From Rhynchopus euleeides (taxonomy: Eukaryota > Euglenozoa > Diplonemea > Diplonemida > Diplonemidae), in NCBI GenBank assembly GCA_963210315.1, contig OY723243.1, positions 1,736,001-1,800,000 of the forward strand: a stretch of DNA of 64,000 nucleotides. Direction: 5' to 3'. Shown in pieces: positions 20,699 through 30,413 of this stretch. The first letter of the stretch is position 1. Every line of letters begins with the position of its first letter. The notes under the pieces are model-generated. The model was not told where the DNA came from. It saw only the letters and a program-made list of their open reading frames with translations, and searched no databases. A program made the position numbers and the translations under genes.

Positions 20699-22957
20699 CA
20701 CGGCCGCCGCAGAGATGCAACAAAAAGCTTCCGTCGAGGTACCACCAGCGAGCTTGGCTCCAATCCCTGATGGGCCATTCATTAGTGCTTGATGGAACTG
20801 TCCCTGATGAGGCCATCATCGGATCACTAGCCGTGTTTAGTGACTTACACAGGCTATCAAATACGCTGTGACGCGGTGGCCTGCGTTTCGCCCAAACACG
20901 GACAGCAATTCTGCCGGTAGTTCTTTCGGGTTGTCGTGTTATTACTGCCACTTTCCGATCCAGCGGGGGGGGGGGGGCACAGAAAAGGGTCACCCTTTGC
21001 CGCCGGGATATCGCCTTTGAAGGTGCATGCCGTCCCTGCTGATTGTAAAACCCCATGCATCGCGACTGCCTAAATATGAGGAACGAAACCCAACACTGCC
21101 AGCACTCGACATGTCTCCCCCCCCCCCCCCCCAAGCTAACCGATAGGCCTACATGCTGCCACCGCAGCTCTCCTTTTGCAGCGCGTGTTCTGCTTTACCC
21201 CGCCCCTTCCCCCTTATTCCTGATGCCATCCTACCCAACCCAACCCCCTTCGTCTCTTGGTGTGTTCTCCACTGCAACACACACATCTCTTCGGTGTGGT
21301 TAGTTGCTCCCTGCGGAGCCGATCATCCCGGATCTGGGTTTCCTGTGTTTGCCCCTCGCACACACACGCAACAACGCACGGGCTGCAGCCTGCAGAGGTT
21401 CTCTACTCTCAAATGCTGATCAACACATATATTGAGGTGGCTATCATCCGTGAAGGATTTGCCCAACCAACAAGTACCACTCCCGTGGCTGGCCATGCTG
21501 CGGTGGCAGGTTCCCAAAAAAATATAGAAACGTTGAACGTGGAACCAGAAACGCCGATGGTATGTTTCCAGGATGGCGCCATCACAGGCGTGCCCCATAT
21601 TATTGTCGACTCGCGGTCAAGATTAGGAGTAAAAACGGTAGGTGGTCGCATCATGTGCCATTCAATGGATGCGGCAGCTTTGCGTGATAGAAAATCGTTC
21701 AAGATACCAAATTCCGCAGGAGTCAGCGTGGGGCATGCGTGGTGAATGGCAATGCAAAAGGGCCATCCGAGTTTGAAGCGAATCGTCCTTTTCCAGAGCG
21801 CTGCTCACTTCCTACCCTGTTGGAACAGTACGGTTTTCAAAATGTCCAGTAATGCCATGTCCCTGTAAGGCTTTGGCGACACTGTACCGAATAACTGAAC
21901 CTGAACAAGACTCGTGGCGGCGGTCGTTCCGCTCAACGTCCAGCGGGCACCGTTCGTACGAAGAAAGAAAGCCCCGATTCTTGCATCGCCTACTGTTATT
22001 TTCCAGGCAGCTATGCCACGGTTTTTCACTGCCAGATCTCTTTATGATTGATCACCCGTTCCCACCAGTGGATGATTTGTCGCCATTTGTTCACCTGAAC
22101 ACGCGTCGTCGCTGCTGTTGGCTTGTCACCCGTGAGTGCGTCGTTCTTCTGTTGTGCGTGTGATGTTCCTAACGACATATTTATCCAGTAAAGTTGTCAA
22201 AAACAAAAGTGTACACCAAATGTCAGCCTCCTTCGGATGGCCGCCTTTGGTTGTAACAACAATCCCTTGTGCCCCATGGCAAGGCGCCACACGCCGGCGA
22301 TACGTCGCCGACGCAATCTAATACAACCCAATCCACACCACCGAGGCAACTTGCGCAGGCTTGCACTGCGTTGTCTTCTTTAGCCACCAGTTCAACACGG
22401 CAGGTCCAGATTTTCGGGCCCGGTTCAGAACCCAGAGAAATGTCAAATCGCCAAGGACGGGTGACCCACTAGGATGTCGGCCTTCTGGCGCGTTGCAAAA
22501 CAACCACCTCCCCCCCCCCCCCGTAGGGTCTTCCTCCACCCCTGCAAACCTGCCCCGTTTGTTGCCTCATGAAAAATGCTGCGCTGCAGGTCCCGCCAAC
22601 AGCAACCACCGCCTGTGCCATCCATACACCCCTCCTCCATACAGGGATATCTGCGCATTCTCTGCGCCCTTTCCCCCACGCAAAACAGCAGAATCCGCTG
22701 AAAAAGCAAATCACAACGCAAACCGTACACTTCCTGCGCCTCTCCCACACTCCCTCTCTCACGCTCTTGCTCTCAACCGAGCACCAATAGCCGCATATCT
22801 TCACCGCATCGAGGCAAGACACCTCCAGGCGCCGCGGCGCTGAGCATTTAGAGCCGTGGCGGCGTGAGAGCAGCTCTGGGGGAGGCCCCATACACACAAC
22901 ACAACACACAACACCTCTCTCGCTCTCTCTCTCTCACCCCCTTCACCCACACACAAG
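20699..22957. other. Spacer, no gene recognised
   Basis: C-tract-rich sequence. One frame (about 21411-21745) is open for roughly 110 residues without low complexity but has no recognisable domain or start context. A CT tract (about 22918-22936) precedes the next gene. Confidence 0.5.
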
Positions 22958-24146
22958 ATGGGGTGCAACGGGTCGAAGGGTGAGGCATACAGCCACCGGC
23001 GGAGGTCCTGCGCGCCTCCCTCCCCGACCACGCCTGGGTCGGCTCTGAACTCTGCGAAGTCCGATATGGACAACTCTTCGTACTCACCGTCCACTTCAGG
23101 TTCGACGAAGTCGAGGGGTGAGACCCTCACCCCGCTGTCGAGCACGACGGGGCGGCACACGCCTGAGGTCGAGAGGCGGAGCGTCCTGCTGACGTCAGCA
23201 GGGGAGTTTCAGGCAGACGTGCTGTTTGCTAACGTAGATGTGCAGAGGTATTCTGAGGCGAGGGGCAGCTTCGAAGAGCTGCTCGTGGCAGCGGAGGACC
23301 AGTCGATGGAGCAGATCCTGGGGAAGATCGGTCTCACCGTGCTGCAGAAGTCACAGGCATGCAAGCGCCCGTGCCGCTTCAACAACACATCCACCAACGC
23401 GTATGAGGCGAAGAAGCTGCTGTCCTGCCTTGCAAAGGCAGGGTGCCCTGGGGCCATGCTGGGCCTCGCAGAGTTCTACCGCTCCTGCCGCAACCGCGAC
23501 AACGAGGAGAAGTACCTCAAGAAGGCCTCGGCGACAGGGCACCCCCTGGGGCAGGTGCGGCTCCAGCTCGCCCACCTGCGCGACACGCAGAAGGGTGTGG
23601 AGCGTGGCACCATGCCACGGGAGAAGGTCCTGAAGGCGCGGGAGGCTGTGGTGCAGCAGGTTGTCCGCATGTCGCAGCAGGACAGCAAGGTGGGGATGCG
23701 GGCCGGCAAGGCTGCCAAGGCGCTGGGATCGGTGAAGATGGTATGGCCCCCTCCCTGCACCTCTCTCACGGAGAGCCTGGGAACATCACGGGATATACGA
23801 TTCCTTCCACTTTTATTTCGGAAGTTTTAGGTCTACCGGAAGTACGTTTGACGCAAAAACCCTGGTTTCACAACACACCCCGCCCCACATCACATGCCTC
23901 TTTCATCCTCTGCAGGACACCCAGGGGACTGTGCGCGATCTGACCCGGGCACAGAAGCTGCTGGACAACATCATCGATCTCGAGGAGAGCCCGTTCGACA
24001 TGCAGAAGGTGCGCGAGAGGACTGCGCCCGAGCAGTGCGATCCGGCAACGCTCCCCCCACCCCTGCTCCGCCGCGGTCCCCCTGAGACTCCCCTGACAAT
24101 GTGGGATGTGAAGAAGCAGGTGGACAACGAAGGGAGCGAAAACTAG
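22958..24146 (+). CDS. MGCNGS protein with Sel1-like repeats, paralogue of the 3426 gene; one intron
   Basis: Exons 22958-23740 and 23916-24146 give 337 aa. The start ATGGGGTGC in context acacaagATGG follows a CT-rich tract, as at the 3426 gene. MGCNGSKG predicts N-myristoylation with palmitoylatable Cys3. A Ser/Pro/Thr-rich linker follows (to about residue 70), then a helical region whose AYEAKKLLSCLAKAGCPGAMLG and KASATGHPLGQVRLQLAH match the Sel1-like part of the first paralogue (LAEF and TGHPL are shared). Exon 2 (DTQGTVRDLTRAQKLLDNII) aligns with GSEGIKKDVPRARQLLERAI across the conserved intron. The C-terminal tail is shorter and lacks the Ser/Arg run of its relative. No named orthologue recognised. 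A membrane-anchored scaffold role is inferred only from the lipidation motif and repeat class. Confidence 0.87.
23741..23915 (+). other. Intron of the MGCNGS gene
   Basis: 175 bp, donor GTATGG, acceptor CCTCTGCAG, phase 0, between GSVKM and DTQGTV. Confidence 0.87.
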
Positions 24147-24694
24147 GAAAATCGGGCCAAATAAAATGAGAGGATGGCATGAACAGCCGAGGCGTTTGCG
24201 ATTTCTTGCAGTGCAAGACCCGGCACGAAAGAGCAGGACGGGGTGGGTGTGTGCTGTATGACGTGCCCAGCGCGGGTCTTGCTTTGTCTGCAATAAAAAT
24301 ATTTCAGTGGGATGTTGTGTGTGGATACATGTGTCCTTTTTCCACCGCCAGCATCACCGCCTCTCACCGTCTGTCTCTCTCGATCCCCCCGCCCCCTTCC
24401 CCCCTCCCCCCCCCCAGGTTTGGCGCACAACCAACGCCTTATCTTTTCTAAAACCCCGCGTCAAGCCCCTAGGTAGACGGGTTTGCGGTAGAGCGGGTGT
24501 CTGTGTGTGTTTGGAGGAGGTAGGAGGCAGTGTTTTGTGCTGTTTTTCGCCATATAGTATCGATCTTTGTTCCTCTGGGGGAGGGGAGGTAGTGTGTAAC
24601 AGTGGAGTGTCGCACCAGAGTTTGCTCGACGCGACCTGCACTAAACAACAGGCTAAACGTGTGGGTGGGTAGGGTGGGGTGGGGTGATATGCTG

Positions 24695-24840
24695 GATGGG
24701 TGGGTAGGGTGTGCTGAACAACCTCAGTGACACCCTCAAGGAGACAAGCCTCCTTTGCCCTCCCCCCTGTTCCGATATGCACAGCTGTGGGATGGCCTTA
24801 TCTCCGATACCTCGTTGTGGGCGTGTCTCTGCCACGCAAG
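24695..24840 (+). repeat. Dispersed repeat K, copy 1
   Basis: About 145 bp, including ggtgtgctgaacaacctcag, aaggagacaagcctcctttg and cacagctgtgggatggcc, found inverted at 39600-39780 next to the second hAT-like transposon. Confidence 0.75.
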
Positions 24841-25720
24841 AGGCACGCAATACGCCACATGAGGGGATGCAGGGTGGGGTTCCAATAGCTTCCGGTGATT
24901 CGGAGCTCTACGCAGCCCAGCTGGGCAATGACGGACTCCCAAAGCAGCGCTGTGTGGTGGCCTGTGTGAGTCTGAAGGGTGGGTCACATGCCTGCCCCAC
25001 CCAAACGGCATTGACTCCTTCCAAAAAGTTGCGTCTCTTTTCCCAACAAATGAGGGATGCGCAGTGTTCCTTTATTTCTGTTGGCATCTATTTCTTGTGT
25101 GCGCTCAACGAAAGGCGGTTCGGAGCTGTTTTACACAGTCGCTGGGCGTTGCTCCCCTTCTTGAGATACGCTTAGCTGAATAGTTTTCAATTTACAACCA
25201 ACCTTCGACAACACGGCACGGCTTCAATTTATTTGGTTAGTTTCACTCACCCACTCTCTCTCTCTCTCTTCTCGTGTGCCTGGCAACGTTCCATGTGTTT
25301 CGTCCCTTCCCGCCCCCCTCTCCTCTCAAAAAATCTCGAACCAGCGCAAACGCTAACCAGAGTGGGGACCACCGTCGGGTATCACCGATTTCTCGTTGTA
25401 GTTTCGGCTTTCCAATTGGAGGGTATCTTTATATCCGCATCGCGCGGACAATACAAAATTCCTGGTCTTTTTGCAGCTCAGGACCCCACCCTCCCCCCCC
25501 GCCCATACGCTCTGCTCTGCTGGTGCAATACATCCACTTCAGCTGGCCCCTGGAGCGTTCTGCGGGGGGGGAAGGGGGGCCCTAGTTCTGTGGCTAGGAA
25601 TTTTTCCTCAAACATGGGAAAGCCGAAAAAATCAGTGAGTCTTCACAGCCGGGCTCAGGCTGGGGTTGCACTGTGTGGCTGCCAAACAAAACAAAAAAAA
25701 CATCAACCAAACACCCCCCC

Positions 25721-26812
25721 TCCTCCTCCTCCTCCTCCTCCTCCTCCTCCTCCTCCTCCTCCTCCTCCTCCTCCTCCTCCTCCTCCTCCTCCTCCTCCTC
25801 CTCCTCCTCCTCCTCCTCCTCCTCCTCCTCCTCCTCCTCCTCCTCCTCCTCCTCCTCCTCCTCCTCCTCCTCCTCCTCCTCCTCCCCCTCCTCCTCCTCC
25901 TCCTCCTCCTCCTCCCCCTCCTCCTCCTCCTCCTCCTCCTCCTCCTCCTCCTCCTCCTCCTCCTCCTCCTCCCCCTCCTCCTCCTCCTCCTCCTCCTCCT
26001 CCTCCTCCTCCTCCTCCTCCTCCTCCTCCTCCTCCTCCTCCTCCTCCTCCTCCTCCTCCCCCTCCTCCTCCTCCTCCTCCCCCTCCTCCTCCTCCTCCTC
26101 CTCCTCCTCCTCCTCCTCCTCCTCCTCCTCCTCCTCCTCCTCCTCCTCCTCCTCCTCCTCCTCCTCCTCCTCCTCCTCCTCCTCCTCCTCCTCCTCCTCC
26201 TCCTCCTCCTCCTCCTCCTCCTCCTCCTCCTCCTCCTCCTCCTCCTCCCCCTCCTCCTCCTCCTCCTCCCCCTCCTCCTCCTCCTCCTCCTCCTCCTCCT
26301 CCTCCTCCCCCTCCTCCTCCCCCTCCTCCTCCTCCTCCTCCTCCTCCTCCTCCTCCTCCTCCTCCTCCTCCTCCTCCTCCTCCTCCTCCCCCTCCTCCTC
26401 CTCCTCCTCCTCCTCCTCCTCCTCCTCCTCCCCCTCCTCCTCCTCCTCCTCCTCCTCCCCCTCCTCCTCCTCCCCCTCCTCCTCCTCCTCCTCCTCCTCC
26501 TCCTCCTCCTCCTCCTCCTCCTCCTCCTCCTCCTCCTCCTCCTCCTCCTCCTCCTCCCCCTCCTCCTCCTCCTCCTCCTCCTCCTCCTCCTCCCCCTCCT
26601 CCTCCTCCTCCTCCTCCTCCTCCCCCTCCTCCTCCTCCTCCTCCTCCTCCTCCTCCTCCTCCTCCCCCTCCTCCTCCTCCTCCTCCTCCTCCTCCTCCTC
26701 CTCCTCCTCCTCCTCCTCCTCCTCCTCCTCCTCCTCCTCCTCCTCCTCCCCCTCCTCCTCCTCCCCCTCCCCCTCCTCCTCCTCCTCCTCCTCCTCCTCC
26801 TCCTCCTCCTCC

Positions 26813-26838
<26 letters not shown>
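25721..26838 (+). repeat. 1.1-kb TCC trinucleotide microsatellite
   Basis: About 370 CTC/TCC triplets with interspersed CCC variants and no other interruption. One strand is pure pyrimidine, the other pure purine. The 390-590 residue open frames over it (poly-Pro, poly-Leu, poly-Ser, poly-Glu, poly-Arg) are by-products of the repeat. Confidence 0.98.
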
Positions 26839-26845
<7 letters not shown>

Positions 26846-27109
26846 TGAACAGTGCGATTTTTTTCTGGCACCTGCCCCCCACCGCGAGGCAGCTAACCCG
26901 AAATACGCCAAGAAGCACCTTCAGAAGGATGATGATGCCGTGTGGTTTATTTTGGCGTTTCTTTTTTTTTTAAACGCCGCCTCGCCCAGGGTATAAGATA
27001 GACTTTTTTTCTGGCGCCGTTTCCCGGTTTTTCTGGTTTTGAAAATTTTTCGCGCGCGCCTTCGGCGCGCGCGACCCGCGCAAACCCTCCCAGAATCTGA
27101 GAGGCCCGG

Positions 27110-27200
27110 TGCCTGCGCGCGTCCTGTCGTACTGAGGCTGCTTGGTGGGGCAAGCGCAGCAGGTTCTACTTTTTCTTCTACGAACTCTTAGCACAAAGAC
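27110..27200 (-). repeat. Repeat T copy inside the hAT 3' region
   Basis: Inverse orientation relative to 19727: gcgcgcgtcctgtcgtactg ... gcagcaggttctacttt. It could be a native part of hAT relatives or an insertion. Confidence 0.7.
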
Positions 27201-27484
27201 ATGCACAACACAAACAACAATGCTCTAAGGGGCGGGGCAAGAGGTCAGGGGAGGGGGAAGCAGAGAGGAAGGGAGGAGGACGGGGGCGGGGGGGGCGGCG
27301 GAGTGAGCCGGCGGGGAGGGGGGGGGGGGCGCACGAGCCCCCACGGTGGGATCTTGTAAATTTTACATGTATAACTACAAGTATATACATGTATTATACA
27401 TGTATAATACTTGCATGTCAACTATTATACATGTATAATACATGTATATGCCTGAAATATACATGTAAAATACATGTATATCAA

Positions 27485-29491
27485 CATACATTGGGCGTTA
27501 TTCCGTTACCAGTAACGGTAATAACGTTATTTTTGCGTTATTTTTTGACCCCAAAAAAGGCAGCATTTCCCGGTGAATCTGACCCGAAACTCGGGTCCCT
27601 ACCCCCCCTAAAAGAATTTTCTTGGGTAAAATATCACTCCAGGGGGCCACTCCGTGATGTCAAAAAATTGGAAAACGTTTTCTCCTAAAATAACGCGTTA
27701 TTTTTCCGTTATTTTCATGAAAACTTGCGTTATTCGGACAATTTTGCGGGCGGATGGTGTAGTTTTTGGTGGAGATGGCTCCAGAATACCCCCCTGGGAC
27801 CATTTTTTGGATAATAACGCACGGACATGTCGAGTTTCGTGAAAAAATCATGTTTTTTGGCTTTTTCAAGGCAAATACTGCAGAAACCCCTGCAACCTTG
27901 CAGCATCCAATGTTCCTGGAGTGAAATTTGGAGTGAAAATCACTCCAAAATCACTCAGTGTGGACGCAGAAGTGAATCCTTCAGGAATACACCCGCACAC
28001 CTCACATTGGCGGTGTATAAACCACCTGATATTTTTACTCGTTACGAGCGACGAAGTAGCGCGAAGTAGCGACGTGCCCATTTTTTCCCGGTCCGTTCTA
28101 AAATAGTTACGTTCCAAAAGTCCGTTACTGGTGCTGTCAAAGACGCTTCGCACAATATACGCACGAACTACCCAAAGTACGCTCGGGCTACGCACGAAGT
28201 ACGCAGGAACTACGCAATTTGAACTTTCTTGCACCCCCCAGTCATTATTTGCACGCACTCCAGGTCCCATATTTGCACCAGTGCAAATATGAGACCTGGA
28301 GTGCAAATATGAGGAATTTCCGAGTTCGTCGTGATGTGCAAAACATGACTGGGTTGTGCAAGAAACCATCATCTGCACCCCGTATCGGCCTCAATTGCAC
28401 CCTCGTGCAGGTAAAAAAAGGCCTCGGGCCTCCGGCCCTCGGACCGTTTTTTACTTACGCACACGACCTTCGCGCGGAAAGTGTCATTCAGCCCTGCCAA
28501 ACGTGCTCTACACACCACCCCCTTCATCAGGCAAGTGGGTTTGTAAGGGTGTGTGGAAGCGTCAACGCTCGGGTGCAGGAAATTTACATTTTGGTCGCAA
28601 ATGGCGTTACACATGCACTATGCACAACGTGTGCACGATTTCGGCAGAACTACGCACAACCAACGCAATTTGGACCTTTCAACAACACCATTCACGGTAC
28701 TTCGATTTTGGGTGGGAAAGATGGGGCAAGGAAGTGGCAAAAACTGCGAAGAAGGTCGAAAATTTTCTCATTTTCATCAGAAACCATATTCAACGGATTC
28801 CGATTTTCGGGTGAAATCAAGCAGGTTGGCACAATGGCTCATGTTCACCCAAAAATGCACCTACCAAACCTCTTTTGCTTGATTTTTGGGACGGCATGGG
28901 TGATCCAGAGGCCAAAAATCACGATTTTTTCACCAATTCCTTCGACAACGGACAGTTCCAGACCACAAGGACCACATTTTGGGGTCAGAATTTTCTCGGT
29001 CAAAAAATTCGAAAAATCTGAAATCTCTCGGAATTTTGAGCATTTTTTGAGATTGGCATGCCCATTTTAGACCCTTTGCGTGGCTCTAAACCCAAAAATT
29101 TGCTCGAAAATGGCCTCAAATAGCCTAAAACAGCCCATTCTGGCCACCCCGAAAAAAAAATTCGAAAAGGGTCCCCCTATAGAAGTTGCCCAAAAATACC
29201 GAAAATAACGCGGTATTACCGGTAATAACGGTAATAACGTTACCGATAACGGTATTACCGTTACCGATAACGGTAATAACGGTAATAACGTTACCGATAA
29301 CGTTATTACCGTTCCTGATAACGGTAATAACGGTATTACCGTTATCGATAACGGTATAACGCGGAAAAATAACGTTACCGATTTTCGGATAACGTTATTC
29401 GGCCGTTCTGGAACGTTATTAACGGTAAGTTATTTTACCGAAAAAATAACGGTATTACCGTTACTGGTAACGCAATAACGCCCGATGTATG
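27485..29491. mobile_element. 2.0-kb non-coding element nested in P, TATCAA target duplication
   Basis: Terminal inverted repeats of about 42 bp beginning CATACATYGGGCGTTATT, flanked by TATCAA (27479-27484, 29492-29497). The duplicated TATCAA is single in the undisturbed P copy near 41.4 kb, confirming the insertion. The interior is non-coding. Near the right end (about 29205-29470) it is an irregular array of GGTAATAACG words. A 24-bp-stem hairpin lies at 28255-28304. Confidence 0.85.
28255..28304. other. 24-bp-stem hairpin inside the nested element
   Basis: GCACTCCAGGTC(C/T)CATATTTGCAC arms with one mismatch and a 2-nt loop. An outer inverted repeat (CTTGCACCCCCCAGTCAT near 28228 with ATGACTGGGTTGTGCAAG near 28347) encloses it, forming a nested palindrome. 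Confidence 0.88.
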
Positions 29492-29843
29492 TATCAAGTA
29501 AAAATACATGTATAATACTTGCATGTCAACTATTATACATGTATCTTTACTTGATTTACATGTATTTTACATGTATATTTCATGCATTTACATGTATTTT
29601 ACATGTATAATACTTGTCATGCAAGTATTATACATGTAAAATACTTGCATGACAAGTAAAGTACATGTATAATACTTGCATGACAAGTAAAATACTTGCA
29701 TGCAAGTAAAATACATGTATTTTACTTGCATGCAAGTATTTTACTTGTCATGCAAGTATTTTACATGTATAATACTTGCATGACAAGTATTATACATGTA
29801 AAATACATGTAAATGCATGAAATATACATGTAAAATACATGTA

Positions 29844-30188
29844 CCGTATACGTAAATATTATGGAACGTAAATATTATGGAACGGGCCCATTTTTGCCCG
29901 GTCCGTTCCATAATATTTACGTTCCAAAATATTTACAGGGCCAGTTGGGGACTCAGTGGTGAGGATGGCTTGCCTCAGGAATCGCACGAAAAGTGCACGA
30001 GTAGGTCCCGTCAGGGACTCTGTATGCCGTCCGATCACCTGGTCCAAGTCCCCGAGTCGCAGAAAGCCCTGTAAATATTATGGAACGAAAAAAATCTGGA
30101 ACGCCAACCCACCAGCGTTCCAAAATATTTACGTTCCATAATATTTACGTTCCATAATATTTACGTTCCAAAATATTTACGTATACGG
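29844..30188. mobile_element. 345-bp element nested in P, TA target duplication
   Basis: Ends CCGTATACGTAAATATTWTGG and its inverse, with several repeats of GTAAATATTATGGAACG. It is flanked by TA on both sides in a site that reads acatgta-tatcaag in the undisturbed P copy. TA duplication suggests a Tc1/mariner-type mobiliser. No coding sequence. Confidence 0.82.
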
Positions 30189-30413
30189 TATATCAAGTAA
30201 AGATACATGTATAATAGTTGACATGCAAGTATTATACATGTATTTTTACTTGATATACATGTATTTTACATGTATATTTCAGGCATATACATGTATTATA
30301 CATGTATAATAGTTGACATGCAAGTATTATACATGTATAATACATGTATATACTTGTAGTTATACATGTAAAATTTACAAGATCCCACCGTGCCGGCACC
30401 AACCGACTCAGGA

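Larger units (their letters stand above)
27342..30392. mobile_element. Palindromic element P (copy 2) inserted in the hAT transposon
   Basis: Ends CACGGTGGGATCTTGTAAAT and its inverse; the body is ACATGTA- and ACTTGCATG-rich palindromic sequence matching the uninterrupted 691-bp copy at 41278-41968. Subtracting the two nested insertions and their target duplications leaves about 690 bp, as expected. No clear target duplication here (cc on each side), unlike TA at the other copy. Confidence 0.88.

Noticed and set aside
21257-21745. 162-aa open frame between the T-shaped palindrome and the MGCNGS gene
   Set aside because: No domain, no supporting splice partners, and it begins in C-tract spacer; too weak to call.
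25233-26996. 587-aa proline-rich open frame (with poly-Leu, poly-Ser, poly-Glu and poly-Arg frames on both strands)
   Set aside because: All frames over the TCC microsatellite are open because the repeat has no stops. The flanking parts have no recognisable coding features.
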